Position numbers and translations under genes: made by a program
Assembly: GCA_023897205.1 (NCBI GenBank)
Contig: JAHWDD010000006.1
Coordinates: 3,968,001 to 4,032,000 of the forward strand
Origin: Exophiala sp. HKRS030
Taxonomy: Eukaryota; Ascomycota; Eurotiomycetes; Chaetothyriales; Herpotrichiellaceae
DNA length: 64,000 nucleotides
Direction of reading: 5' to 3'
The notes under the pieces: generated by a model
Databases searched by the model: none
What the model was told of the DNA's origin: nothing
Seen by the model: only the letters and a program-made list of their open reading frames with translations
In this document: in pieces, positions 1 through 12,300 of the stretch
Layout of the letters: each line of letters begins with the position of its first letter
How positions within the stretch are numbered: position 1 is the stretch's first letter

Positions 1-614
1 TCCCTTGCCACAACAAGCCACACCTGTGGCTCCAACCTCAACCTCAAACCTCAACCTGGACCTGGATCTGGATCCTACCTCACCACTTTACTCGTCACCT
101 CATCTACTCATATCCAGACTGCGGGTCTTGCAGGCTCATCAACACACATACCGCATTTCGATGAATGATCTGATCCACTGGACCTGTTTATTATTGTCCC
201 CGTCAGATTGTGCGACCGACCCAAAGGGCATGTTACATCGCATGGCTGCATGCTTTGTTGCCAATCTCCTCCCCCTTGCAGCTTAGCCTGTGAACAAAAT
301 CCGAGCCCCACGTTTTCCTGTGCAGGGCTAGCCTGGCGTGCCTCTCGTGCCTGGCGTACCTGGACCTGTGCCTGCGCCTGTGCCGCTGCTTGGTACCCTC
401 CTCCAGGCCTATCCTAGCCTAACTGGCATCTACTAAAACCAATTTTAGGTGCAAGAGTTGCCCCCCTTCATCCCCTCGAGCCTGGGAGCCATCTGCTTCG
501 GAGCCCGCCGATTGGCCATCTGCATCTGCCACACAACCGTTTGGTCTCCGCCCATCACCTCGCCCACCTCGCCGTGGCCTTAGTCTTGGCCAGCGCCGAT
601 AGGGCTTCTCCGCC
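1..614. other. intergenic, upstream of the URC4-like gene
   Basis: No convincing gene is seen. The first 75 bases are a degenerate tandem of AACCTC/ACCTGG/ATCTGG hexamers, and the rest is ordinary sequence leading into the start at 615. The short open frames here lack coding character and overlap one another on both strands. Confidence 0.6.
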
Positions 615-2306
615 ATGATGGGCATTTTCAAGAAAAGAGATTCAAAGTCATCCTCCTCAACCGAGTCAAAATCCGACAAATCATCGCGCTACAAAGCAAT
701 TGCGACTGAACGCATCCTCGACTATTCCCACAAATCTCCAAAGCTCATCAACGACAAGTTTAATCTTCCAGCCATGGCACATTCGGTCCCAAACATCACA
801 ATACCCTCTCCACCGAACCCGCAAACCCATCCCGCCGCTTACCTACGCAGTATCCATGCCGTCAGAGATCGAACCAAATTGGTTCTAGAGGAAGCCAAGG
901 TTAACGGGCTTAATCATTTCGATGTTGACATCTCCAAATTCAAAGACACCGCCGAGTATGTTGTGTCTATAATCAAAGTACGTGTGCCCATCAACCCTTT
1001 ATCTTGACCACTTCTCGACTAACCCTTGTCAAGCGAGACTTCCAAGGAGATTACCAATCCATACCACCGCATGGTCGTTGGCAACATTTTGAAGTTGGTG
1101 GGCGCCCACGAGTCACTCAACTGCTACAGTCATGGTCAAGTTCCATCGACAACCAGGAGAGAACACGTCGACTAATCGATTTATTCTTGGTATCCGTCCT
1201 GCTCGATGCTGGTGCTGGCACCAAATGGTCCTACAAGTCCAAGGAGTCCGGCAAGGTTTACTCAAGAAGCGAAGGCCTGGCCGTGGCTAGTTTGGAGATG
1301 TTCAAAGCCGGAGCCTTCAGTGGCGATGAAAGTCAGCCACATCAAGTCGACATGCTCGGCCTGCAAAAGGTGACAGTCGAGACACTGGCCAAAGGCTTAC
1401 AAGTCTCCGACTCAAATCCAATGTCCGGACTGGATGGCCGTGCCGGATTGCTCATCAGGCTTGCGGGTGCTCTTCACAATGCCGATATCTTCGGTGTCAA
1501 TGGCAGACCAGGCAACATGATCGGTACGTAGCTTAGTTACATAGTTTCACCTCGGGCGAGCTGACAGATCTCCTAGACTATCTTCTTTCACATCCCACAA
1601 CAGAAGCCGCTTCCGTACCTGTGGTCGTCCTTCCAACTTTGTGGAGTGTACTAATGGACGGTCTTTCAAGCATCTGGCCAGCGACTCGGACAAACATTCA
1701 AGGTACACCACTAGGCGATGCCTGGCCGTGTGAGGCCATGCCAAAATCTCCACCAGCGGCTACTTGGGAAACCATCGTACCCTTTCACAAACTCACCCAA
1801 TGGCTTTGCTACTCGTTGATGGTACCAATGACCAAATTGCTTGGAGTTCAATTTGCTGGAGCTGAATTAATGACCGGTCTTCCAGAATATCGCAACGGAG
1901 GGCTCTTGGTAGACACAGGACTGCTCACGCTAAAAGACGCCGATCGAGCCCGCGGTCTGAAAAAATACCATGAGCTTGTCGGCGAAGGTAAAGGTGTGGA
2001 AGTTGTGCCGACCTTCGAGCCGTCCGATGATGTGATTGTTGAATGGAGGGCAGTAACTGTCGGCTTTCTCGACGAGTTGTTGGCAGCTGTCAACAAAGGT
2101 CTTGGTCTCGAAGGCCCAGAACAATTGAGCTTGGCGCAGATGCTTGAAGCGGGTACATGGAAGGTGAGAACTTGATGCTCTCCAGCATTCTGTGATGAGC
2201 TGACCGCTAATCATTGACTTAGGGTGGTCGCGAGCTCGCTCAGGTCTCCAGACCTATTACCAAAGGACCTCCTATTGGCATTGTCTCTGATGGGACTGTC
2301 TTTTGA
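615..2306 (+). CDS. urg3: DUF1688 protein, URC4/Urg3 uracil catabolism family
   Basis: This belongs to the DUF1688 family, whose members (URC4 in Lachancea, urg3 in fission yeast) act in the fungal pyrimidine-degradation (URC) pathway; the exact reaction is not settled. Four exons fit with phases intact: 615-977, 1034-1523, 1577-2163 and 2223-2306, giving 507 residues. The introns are 53-59 nt with GTACGT or GTGAGA donors. Family hallmarks are the YLRSIHAVRDR segment near residue 75, the R-HFE-GG-R segment after the first intron, the LLDAGAG-W-Y segment and the PP-GI-SDGTVF C-terminus. The first ATG pair at 615/618 adds a Ser/Lys-rich leader of about 50 residues. The ATG at 774 (MAHSVPN) is closer to the usual family start, so the N-terminus is uncertain. 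Nothing around it looks like a URC cluster. Confidence 0.88.
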
Positions 2307-3723
2307 TTTCTCAGATCCTGATTAATTGATCTTGGGAGCGTCCGTCAGATTATTTGACCCATGTGAGGCGCATAGAGTTGAAGCGTTGTAGAATTACCCG
2401 AGGGCTTCGGGATTGTATTACCATTCATACATTTCGTCCCGACTAGTTCGATCAATGCCGATTCTCGTCCAACAGCTCATTGCTCTTGGAACGTCTAGTC
2501 ACTAGTTGTGCCAAGAAGCCAATCCTCGTGACATTGATCCGAAGGAAGAAGCGTCAGCAGAAAGGAAGCATTCGTGGGCGAATGCGAGGCAAAGACAGCG
2601 CAAAGGGCAGTGCGCCCCACAGTATTTGGTATACGGAAAGGTGCAGAGAAGCTTTCTGCTTGGCCGCCCGTGACTACTCGAAACTTTTGGCTGGCCTTTC
2701 AAGACTACGACAGACAACCACTTCAAACGACCTTTATCACATCCAATCCAAAACAAGATCACGCTCTTTCATTTGTCTCAATTCTTCTTCCTTCGTGTTT
2801 GTCTCGTACCATGCTGCATCCGGAGCAATGTCCTTTTCTGTCGTCCAGCCCAGGCTCGCCACAGGATTTGTGACCACGCATGCATCTCGCTTTGCATGAG
2901 CTTCGCATGAGCTTGATTGATCCGAATCCTCCTCCGGCCTGACCCTTGCTTTCGCGAGTGAAATACTCAAAGACACCTAGGCCATTTTCACGCTCAATAA
3001 CGGTCTTTAGTCATGTCCTACGATACATGAATCAAGGTGGGTTCTCGTCCGCCACGTCGAAACTCGAAACGTCGGGATCGACAGCTGGCTCCCCGTCCAC
3101 GCTCCAGGTAACCCCAACACGTGGAGATGTAGGAACCGATCTCTATCTCTACAGGGCAAATTAGTTTCGTGGTCTAGCCGATTAAGTCACGTCAATCCCT
3201 CGTCATCGGTTGAGATTTGAGATTTTGAAGTACCAATGTCACCAAAGGAGGTCATATCAAAAGCACGCAAGCCTTGGCAGAAATAACGAGTTGCAGGTAT
3301 GCTGGAATAAGATTCGACGACACTCGCCAATGATACCCCTACTACTCCGTTATCGTGTCAATGCAAATCCATATCATTCTTGGCTGCAAACGCCGCAGTA
3401 TCGACCTTCCTCAAAGATACAGCAAGCCGAGACTTTGTGATGCCGAAAAGCAGCCCTTTTATCCACAAAAGCTCTTGGTTTCAAAGGTCGAGCTGTCGGA
3501 TATCGTGTTTACGCCTGGCGAGATCGATCTAAACGATGGTGTGATTTGAAAATTTTCAGTTCGCTTGTGGACATGGCGAACAATGTACAAGTAGAAAAAG
3601 CAGAGGTCTTCACTCGCAAAAGTCCATGGTATCCGCGGAAGTCCCTTCTCCTCGCCAATTCTTCTTAACACATAGAAACACTGTATTGGCTGAGAACTGT
3701 GAGTTTTCATCGGTCAAGCAACC
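2307..3723. other. intergenic, 1.4 kb
   Basis: This is the 3' flank of the URC4-like gene and the promoter side of the MFS permease gene. Several short open frames exist but none shows a domain, codon bias or paired splice sites. No repeat or RNA gene was seen. Confidence 0.5.
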
Positions 3724-5742
3724 ATGGCTACCGTCCCGGAGCCAGCTAATAAAGCTGCCACCGAGTTTAACAATGACATCTATGGCGGCTCCAAGGAGGT
3801 CCCCACCAATGAAGCGAGAAGCGATGACAGCGTTTCCATCGAAGACATCGACGGCGACTACGGGTCCTATAGCAATCACGTCTTCTCTGACCCCAAGGTC
3901 GCGGAGTATTGGCGCGGTGTGTACGAGAAAGCGACCTATGAAGGTAGACATCGCTTCGACCCCAGTTTCACCTGGTCTGCAACTGAGGAGAAGCGTCTCA
4001 AGAGAAAGGTACCACAAGCCCAATATCCGGACCCAACGACTAGTCAAAGCAAGGCTAACATTACGCACAGGTGGATTTCCGCATCATGTCATGGTGCTGG
4101 ATCATGTTCCTTGCATTAGATCTCAACCGTCGAAACATCAACCGGGGTACGTCCACCTTTTACGAACACGAGTCTGCCAGGAATAACTTCCACTGGGCGT
4201 CGTGCCTTGCCTTGGCTGTCTGCCTGTGCATCTTCCCCCGCGCTATCGCTAACATGGATCCATAGCGATTTCCGATAACATGCTACCGGAGCTCGGTATG
4301 AACACAAACGACTTCAATTATGGTCAAACCATCTTCCTCGTGTCATTCTTGTCCGCGGAATTGCCCTCGGGCTTGATTTCGAAAAAGCTTGGTCCCGATG
4401 TGTATGAGGAGTGTCTCGATAAATCATACAGTGGCTGACTGCAAGCAGTTGGATTCCTTTCATCATCTTTGCCTGGAGCGTTGTCTCAGCGGCTCAAGCC
4501 GGCCTTACAAACAAGACGGGGTACTATGTGTGCCGATGCCTTTTGGGATTGCTCATGGGAGGGTTTATTGTGAGTAACCTAGGAAGACGAGCAAAAAAGA
4601 GAAATATGGACTAACCCTTGCACAGCCCGACACGGTGCTCTACATCACTTACTGGTACAAAGCGAGGGAACTTCCTATCCGGCTCAGCTGGTTCTGGACC
4701 GTTCTTAGTACCTGCAATATTCTTGGATCGCTATTGGCAGCTGGTATCCTTCAAATGCGTGGCATCCATGGATGGTCTGGGTGAGTGAAGAAGGCCGATA
4801 CGAACTTGATGTGAATACTGATATCTTCCCAGGTGGCAATGGCTCTTCTTGATCGAGGGTGTCATCACGTCGGTGGTTGGAGCTTTGAGTTGGCTGCTCA
4901 TGCCCGCCAGTCCATGTCAGACCAAACACTGGTTCCGTGGCAAGAATGGATGGTTCAACGAACGCGAGGAGAAAATCTTGGTGAATCGTCTTCTCCGAGA
5001 TGACCCATCAAAGGGAGATATGCACAATCGACAAGCTGTGGGACCAAAACGTCTTTGGAAATGTCTAAAGGACTATGACTTGTGGCCACTTTACCTCATT
5101 GGCTTGACCAACTACATCCCGCCCTCGCCACCGGCAAACTACTTGGCTTTCATTCTCCGGCAGATGGGCTTCAGTACTTTCAACGCCAACTTGCTGACGA
5201 TTCCCTGTCAATTCATGTTTGGTGTCAACCTACTGATCATCTCATGGATCAGTGAGTGGGTGAATGAGCGGTCATTGATCTCTTCGACGTCGAATATTTG
5301 GATTTTCCCATGGCTCGTCTCGCTCGTGGCACTTGGAGCATCTGCCAGCAGATGGGTTCGCTATGCGCTCCTCACAGGTCTCTTGTCATATCCCTACTGC
5401 CACGCGATCCTGGTTGCTTGGAACTCTCGCAATTCCAACACGGTGCGAACTCGCGCGGTATCGGCGGCATTGTACAACATGTTTGTGCAAGCTGGCAACA
5501 TTGTTGGATCGAACATCTACCGAGATGACGACCGTCCATATTACACGCGTGGTAATAAGATCTTGTTGGGCATCTGCTGCTTCAACATTGTCTTGTTCTG
5601 GTTTGTCAAGTACTACTACATCGTGCGCAACAAGCGCCGTGAGGAAGCATGGAGCAAGCTGACGGGCGAGGAGAAGAACGATTACATCCACAACACCAAA
5701 GATGAAGGTTCCAAGAGATTGGATTTCCGCTTTGTGCACTAA
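3724..5742 (+). CDS. MFS transporter, Dal5/Liz1 (anion:cation symporter) family
   Basis: This is a plasma-membrane permease of the ACS branch of the major facilitator superfamily, closest in pattern to the fungal Liz1/Fen2/Seo1 vitamin and pantothenate-type carriers. Six exons keep frame: 3724-4008, 4071-4146, 4266-4401, 4449-4569, 4626-4780 and 4833-5742, coding 560 residues. The N-terminal 95 residues are hydrophilic and acidic and end in the KRLKRKVDFRIM entry to helix 1. The family-typical D-NRRNI segment follows, then ISDNM and the LGPDVWIP loop between helices. The C-terminus is the charged RNKRREEAWSKLTGEEK tail usual in this family. The substrate cannot be read from sequence; allantoate, biotin, pantothenate or another small carboxylate are possible. 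Confidence 0.88.
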
Positions 5743-7204
5743 ATTGGATTGTTCCTTGTGTCGATATGTGGGTACGATGTTGTCGGATTACCGTCTCATT
5801 CACTCTACTCTGAAGTTTTGTCTTGGCTATGGTCACGTGATCAAATGATAGAAGCCGGGCCTGCAGCGTTGGTGCTGGCATAGGAGAACTTGTGTAAGAA
5901 GGGTTCCGTAAGGCCAATTTAGATCTATAAGAAGTAATGAATGAATTGCTTTCTAGAGCGGTGTCTGATTTATGTCGTTGTGCCTTTGTACTCCGTAGGT
6001 GTTGAAATGTCTGCGAATGCCTGGCAAAGGTCCGGATGAAACAACGAATCGGAGTTTATCCCACCTTTAGCTAATGTCCAGCTCCTGGCGAAAGTTTACA
6101 AGGGAGGTAGGCCACTCGGGCTCCCTAGGCCTCCTACTGAACACACTTAGCCGTAGCTATAAGGTATGTACCTCCTAGGGCTCCTAGTTAGATGTTATCT
6201 TAAGTACCTGGTCAGTTCTGTACCTATCTATTCCTCACTCAGAGTCGCGTGAGGAGCAAGCTGAAGATGGAGCCTTGCCATCGTCTGAGTCACTCCGGAT
6301 GTACTCCGTACAAGACAGTATATCATCTCGACCGACGGACACCGAATATGGGAGGCCGTGGAAGGCCTGGGTACTTCGCAGTCCTGGGAGCTTGAGCTTC
6401 TGTGTCTGTGTGCTGTGGTGCTGACTTTCACATGCCAGCCGTTGGACTCCAACCACACCTCCCGGCACATGACTTGGGGTTCTCGCGGGTTCTCTGGGCT
6501 AACTAGTCAGTTAATTCGACACAAGCTCCGGGGTAGCCGACAGCTGGGGAACAGGCCCCAAAATGGTACTCTGTAGGCTTTGGCCCCTTTGGTGGCCTCC
6601 CCAGAGTCTCTAGTTTCAAGGGACGATTCTGCAATTAGGTGCTGCTATGAGGTTTGTCTTCCGTACCATTATCCTCAGCATCTACGAGCATCCTGTCCGA
6701 GTTTTCTGTTGCTCTGAGTAAGATCTCAATCGTCAAGAAGCCCTGTCGAGGTGGCTAAGGGCCCTCGGGCCAATGAAAAGCCCAATAATTTCAACCCACA
6801 TTGGTTAGACACGAGACAAGTTGCACTGTAAATTGACCCTTGACATCCACAAGCCAAAAAGATCAAAAACACCGAGGCATCTGCGCTTGCCACGCTTGGG
6901 CTTGGGCTTGGACGGGCACTTGCCAAAAAGAATTCTTCGTCACGCGCGTTTTGTGTCTGCATCAGTGCTTTCAATTCATCCTGATTCTCTCAAATTTCCA
7001 AGACAACGAGCATGTCACTTGGCCCTCACAATCTTCATTAGACCTCATTCGACCTCTGCTCCGGGTCCCTCTCCGTCCTCCAATCCCTCCATCTCTCCAT
7101 CTACATATCTACATGTTCTCCAGTCTTACTCACACCTTTCTCCTCTTTCTTTCCGCTCCCCAACCCGCTAGACTTCCTCCCCTCCCTCAAACCCATCCAC
7201 CATC
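5743..7204. other. intergenic with two TACTCCGTA motifs and a pyrimidine-rich leader
   Basis: Copies of the nonamer TACTCCGTA lie at 5989-5997 and 6302-6310. From about 7030 to 7200 the plus strand is strongly C/T-rich, which fits the 5' leader and core promoter of the acyl-CoA synthetase gene. No gene was recognised. Confidence 0.5.
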
Positions 7205-9343
7205 ATGCCCTCCCTACTGTCCTCCAAGCCCGTCTTCCAGCAAAAGGCAGAAGAGTACTACAAACCTCCTCCACCAGGCAAACCATATTCCATCACCCTG
7301 CCCGGTTCTGAACAGCCAGGTCGATCACCCATCTACCGTCACCACGCCACCAAAGATGGACTGCTGCAAACTCTAGATCCTACCATCCTCACTGCTCACG
7401 ACATATTCGAGTCCTCCGCCCAGAGATATCCCCATTCCCCATGTCTAGGCTACCGACCCTACGACTCTACCAAGAATACATATGGCTCCTACGAGTGGCT
7501 AGACTATGAAACCGTCCAAAAACGAAGAGCTGATTTCGGTGCTGGTCTGGTCGAGATTCATACCCGCCAAGGTATCACCGGCTCTGGTTATGGCATTGGC
7601 CTGTGGTGTCAGAACAGACCAGAATGGCAGTTGACTGACCTGGCCTGTATGTCCCAGTCACTCTTCACCGTGTCCCTCTACGATACCCTAGGCCCCGACA
7701 CATCCGAGTACATTATTGCTCATGCAGAATTGCCTTCCGTCGTGACTTCGATCACCCACGTCCCTACTCTCCTCAAATTGAAGCCTCGTCTACCAAATTT
7801 GAAAATTATCATCGTCATCGATCCTCTTGAACCTGCGCTCAACGAGAAACCTGAAGCTTCCAAACAAGCACTGCTAGATTCGATCGCCAAGGACCTGGGA
7901 TTGGTCATTTATTCTCTTGACGCGGTCGAAAAATTGGGAGCGGCTTCTGGCAGATCTTATAATCCTCCAAGACCTTCAGATCCTGTCACCATCAATTATA
8001 CCTCGGGAACAACTGGTCCACCAAAGGGTGTCACCTTGACTCACGCAAACGCTGTTGCTGCAACGTCAGGGTCTCTCACAGTATCCAGAATTGACAACAA
8101 CGGGTCCACCATTAGCTATCTACCCTTAGCTCATATCTATGGCAGATTGTTGGAACAAACCGCTCTCTGGGCTGGAGCACGTATCGGATATTTCCATGGC
8201 AATCCCCTTGAACTGGTTGACGACTTGAAGCTCCTCCGCCCTACCACATTTGCGTCTGTTCCCAGACTGTGGAACCGCTTCGGTGGAGCCATCAAAGCGC
8301 AGACGGTAGAGCAACAGGGTGCCAAGGGAGCTCTGAGCAGACATGTTGTCAAGACGAAATTGGCAAACGCAAATCCCAATAGTCCTAACCCTACACAACA
8401 CCATGCTTTATGGGATCGTGTTTGGGGTCGCAAGGTCGCTGCTGCGTTTGGTTTGGATCGAGCAAAGACCATGGTTTCAGGCGCCGCCCCTCTCGATCCT
8501 TCGCTACAAGCTTTCCTGCGTGTTGCCTTTTCATCTCGCATCTTTCAGGGTTATGGCCTGACCGAGACGTATGCCATCGCACTCGCTCAGCCATCGAATG
8601 ATTTCAGTCTTGGTAACTGCGGTGGTCTCGTAGCATCGCAAGAAGCCTGTCTATTGAGCGTCCCAGATATGGAATACACTGTCGAAGACAAGCCATATCC
8701 GCGAGGAGAACTGCTACTGCGTGGAAACGCGGTGTTTAAGGGTTACTTCAAGAATGAGGAAGAGACGGCCAAATCATTTACTGAAGACGGATGGTTCAAA
8801 ACCGGTGATATCTGCACCGTCGACGATCTCGGAAGGTTCACTATTATCGACCGACGGAAGAACGTGCTCAAACTAGCTCAGGGTGAATATCTCTCACCCG
8901 AACGCATTGAGGGTGTCTACCTAGGATCTTTAAGCTACCTAGCACAAGCCTATGTGCACGGGGATAGTGTACAGACTTTCCTAGTCGCCATTCTCGGCGT
9001 GCAGCCTGACACTTTCTCCGTTTTTGCGTCCAAAATCCTCGGTCGAGAAATCGCTCCCACAGATCTAGCTGCCATTCAGAAGGCCGCAGACGATCCAAAA
9101 GTCAAGGCAGCCGTGCTGAAGGATTTGGACAAAGTGGGCCGAAAGAAGAAATTCGCCGGTTACGAACGTGTCAGAAATATCAAGCTGGCTCTTGATCCGT
9201 TCACCATTGAAAACGAGCTATTGACCCCAACGCTCAAGTTGAAGAGACCGGTCGCCACGAAGAGATACCGTGATGTTCTGGATCAGTTGTATGCGGAAGC
9301 ACTGGCCGAGGAGGAGCGTACAGGTGGTAAGGCCAAGTTATAA
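7205..9343 (+). CDS. long-chain acyl-CoA synthetase, probably peroxisomal
   Basis: It activates long-chain fatty acids to acyl-CoA with ATP, the entry step of beta-oxidation. The single exon codes 712 residues, the usual length for the fungal Faa family. Visible motifs in order are the AMP-binding P-loop YTSGTTGPPKG near residue 265, the GYGLTE adenine-binding motif near 448, the GWFKTGD hinge motif near 528, and RRKNVLKLAQGEYLSPE, the fatty acyl-CoA synthetase signature. The protein ends in Ala-Lys-Leu, a good PTS1 peroxisomal targeting signal, so a Faa2-like peroxisomal enzyme is more likely than the cytosolic Faa1/Faa4 type. The ATG at 7205 is the first in a CT-rich leader and fits the family N-terminus. 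The targeting is inferred from the tripeptide only. Confidence 0.93.
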   Translation: MPSLLSSKPVFQQKAEEYYKPPPPGKPYSITLPGSEQPGRSPIYRHHATKDGLLQTLDPTILTAHDIFESSAQRYPHSPCLGYRPYDSTKNTYGSYEWLDYETVQKRRADFGAGLVEIHTRQGITGSGYGIGLWCQNRPEWQLTDLACMSQSLFTVSLYDTLGPDTSEYIIAHAELPSVVTSITHVPTLLKLKPRLPNLKIIIVIDPLEPALNEKPEASKQALLDSIAKDLGLVIYSLDAVEKLGAASGRSYNPPRPSDPVTINYTSGTTGPPKGVTLTHANAVAATSGSLTVSRIDNNGSTISYLPLAHIYGRLLEQTALWAGARIGYFHGNPLELVDDLKLLRPTTFASVPRLWNRFGGAIKAQTVEQQGAKGALSRHVVKTKLANANPNSPNPTQHHALWDRVWGRKVAAAFGLDRAKTMVSGAAPLDPSLQAFLRVAFSSRIFQGYGLTETYAIALAQPSNDFSLGNCGGLVASQEACLLSVPDMEYTVEDKPYPRGELLLRGNAVFKGYFKNEEETAKSFTEDGWFKTGDICTVDDLGRFTIIDRRKNVLKLAQGEYLSPERIEGVYLGSLSYLAQAYVHGDSVQTFLVAILGVQPDTFSVFASKILGREIAPTDLAAIQKAADDPKVKAAVLKDLDKVGRKKKFAGYERVRNIKLALDPFTIENELLTPTLKLKRPVATKRYRDVLDQLYAEALAEEERTGGKAKL

Positions 9344-12300
9344 AGAGAGGGAGAGCCTCACCCTGTAAAAGATATGGGTTGTTTTCTTGTAAGAAAGTGT
9401 TATGGCGGACACCAAGTGTGCGAACAGCGCGTGGCTCAGCTCATGCGTCTTGATACTCTGAGAAAATTCTTCTTCAAGAATAACTCCATAGATTATAGCA
9501 AATCATGCGTCACCAAGGGCTTTTTTCCCGTGCCCACTACACTTTCACTTTGACTGTCCGTGACCGTCCTGAGCATCGAAGCCACGTGACGAGTCGGTAG
9601 GACTGCATGCATGTCGTCTCCACGCCCCTGCTGCTAACTAGCTACCCCCACCAACCAACGGCAACTCCCGACCCCAGCCTTGCCCGTAAACGTAAACGAA
9701 CGACTACGAACGACCACTCATATCGACATTCGACGTTCGACATCCAACGATCCAACGATCAATCGATCAATCGATCCAACATCGACTTCCCTCCCCCTTA
9801 GCCACCGATCGATCCCCAGCCAGCAGAGCGAGCTCTACCCAGTCACGCACCGACGTGGTCGGATCCGACGGATACGCACTCAGATCACCAATCTAGATTC
9901 AACGACTCGCGTGCCCTTGCAGATCTAACGAGAAGCGTTTTTTCGCCGAGCTTCGCGAGGGTCGGGTCGTCTCTTCACATCCTCCCGTTGCCTTTGCCCC
10001 GCGAGGCAGCTTACGCATTCATCATTCGTCGGGGACAATGCTAGGTTGCGCTGTGTGGATCAGATCAGGGACGTGGGTGGTCGGCGCTTAGATGAAACCG
10101 CTGTCCTTGGGTGTTTTGCACTGAGGTTGGCGAATGATCTAACCCCGTGGCCCCTTCTCTCTCCTCCCCTGGAAGGAGTCAAGGTTCGCTGGAAAGGTAG
10201 GTGTTGTCCAGATGTGACGATTCCAGGGCTCTCATCACGTCAAATATCTTGATCCTCGTGTTGAGGTACAGATAAGGTGGGGTCCTCACGGTTAGTTTCG
10301 GATATCAGCACGACGATCTTGATCGATGATTCGGGTCAGCGAGCTCTTGAGCCATCGAGCGATAAGACAGTCGGGACTCTTCAGACGCGGAAACGGGCGC
10401 GGAAGCGGGACCCGGGTCACCTGCGGCATGCTTCCCTCCGTGCCCACTTCAGCCAACAAGGCCATGAAGCCTTGACAGCTGAAATGGAATCCTCCATGTC
10501 GTCGGCACACGCCGAAAGTGGGGTCGATGAGGCTCTGCGGCCTGCGTCATGCGCGGTACTATCCATCCGATTTCGTGCATGTCGGATCGAGTGGTGGGTG
10601 TGCCAGGTAGGTGTGGGTGGCCCACGTGTGCGGCTGTCGTTGGGCAGTCAGGCATATCCTGACTCACAGCAGGAATATCGGGTCAAAGAACACGAGCAAG
10701 CGGCCATTGTAACCCTTTGGCATGCGCTGTTCTTTATTCACCATCCTTTGACACGTCCGCGCGACGGGTGGAACAGGTGAGATCTGTGTCTGCCTAAAGC
10801 GAACGACCGCATAGGTCGACAGATCGGGGAACAAGGCAACCGTGGGTCTTTACTCTTACGCTCTCCGGGAACTATGATTCGCGGATGTTCTCTCAAGAAC
10901 AAGGATCTGAGGTTGCCTTGCAGAGGAAGAGCACAAATAGGAGGAAGGGGAAAATTGGATATTCCTGGTGTTGGTCAGTCTAATTGCCGCTAATTATGAC
11001 ATAGAGTGCTTTTATATAGCCAGAACCCCGTGTTCGAAATGTCGACCTGATTGGCCCTTTCCTTTCCCTTTTAAAGGGGTCAGAACGTGCAGGCGTTGCC
11101 TGCTTTAGTGGGCCTCTCCTTCCAGTTTTTATATGTACGTCCTGAATCAGCACTTTCTGAACTTTTGGTCCTCCTTCCCCTTTTTCTTCTACTTTTTTGC
11201 TGCACCACCATAAACCGTCCGCACTCGTCCTGCACGTATTGATATTGGGACATTCTCTAAGCCCATATTTAACGTGGGCTTGAAACCACAGTCGTTGTCA
11301 CCGTAACACTTTCTCCGGTCTACAACTATTGTCGCGGCCGTGCGAGCATGTCGGACATCTTTCAGTCCGGATCGGAATGTTGCTCTTTCCACATCTGCAC
11401 TATAAAATCCCCCAGAAAAATGGGATGGTTAGCTATCCTATTTCTTCCTTTGATTGTCCAGACGTACCCAATCTGAAAAATGCGTTTTCGAGCTTCAGAC
11501 AGACGGGTCGGGAGAGGATACCACGGGCGGGTTTAACCCGATGTAGAAAGGATCAAGGGGAAATCGACTTACGCACGACCATATGAAAACGGCCACTTTC
11601 TTCTTGGCTTTTGTGGGTGGCTAAATGACAACAACACGAGTCAGCAGATCAGGTTTCTCTCTCCCTCGAGTCGACTAGGGTTGGCTCCAACGCGCTTTTA
11701 CAGCTCGCCAGCACCACAGATTCATGGAAATGCAAAGGATGCCGTCGTACACAGCTTGGCTCGTTAGGCTCGTTCGTGCCGGGCAAGTTTTGTGGGTGGA
11801 AAATACCATGTCGTTTCAGATTTTTCGACCAATGCAGAGGTTGAAGTTTGGTTCTTAGGAACAGTCTTCTTTCGTCCAAGGGCATGAAAGATATGTTTCT
11901 CAGGCAGGTAAGTACCGATGGTGTTGGAAAATGCGCGAATAAATTCGCTGATATTTATATTTAGCCTCGTTGGGCGGCGTTTGCAAAGTTCGGAACCATT
12001 CTGTCACCGCGACTTGGGTAGTGATTTGCGCAACGTCACGACAAAGAGGATGATTTGTATGTATAAATGTTCGGTCTAAATGAAGGGAGGTGGAAATGGA
12101 CTGTGAGTAAGGACTGTTTGGGACGTGAAAGTAAGGGGGCCAGGGTCCACACAATTCCCAACCCCCTACAAGTACCACGGCACCTAAATTCGACGCTGTA
12201 CTTTGTGTTCCGGGAGCTGTTCCGGATGGATGCGTGGTACTTCTCGCTTCAATCTCACTGGTCAGTGCAGAGTCAAGAATCTCGGTCTTACAGGGACGGT

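Noticed and set aside
10277..10780. 167-codon plus-strand open frame
   Set aside because: No ATG in a good context at its start, no domain, and overlapping open frames on the other strand of similar quality.
11020..11060. Possible tRNA B-box (GTGTTCGAAATGTC)
   Set aside because: The match to GGTTCGANNCC is poor and no A-box or cloverleaf could be built around it; no other convincing tRNA was seen.
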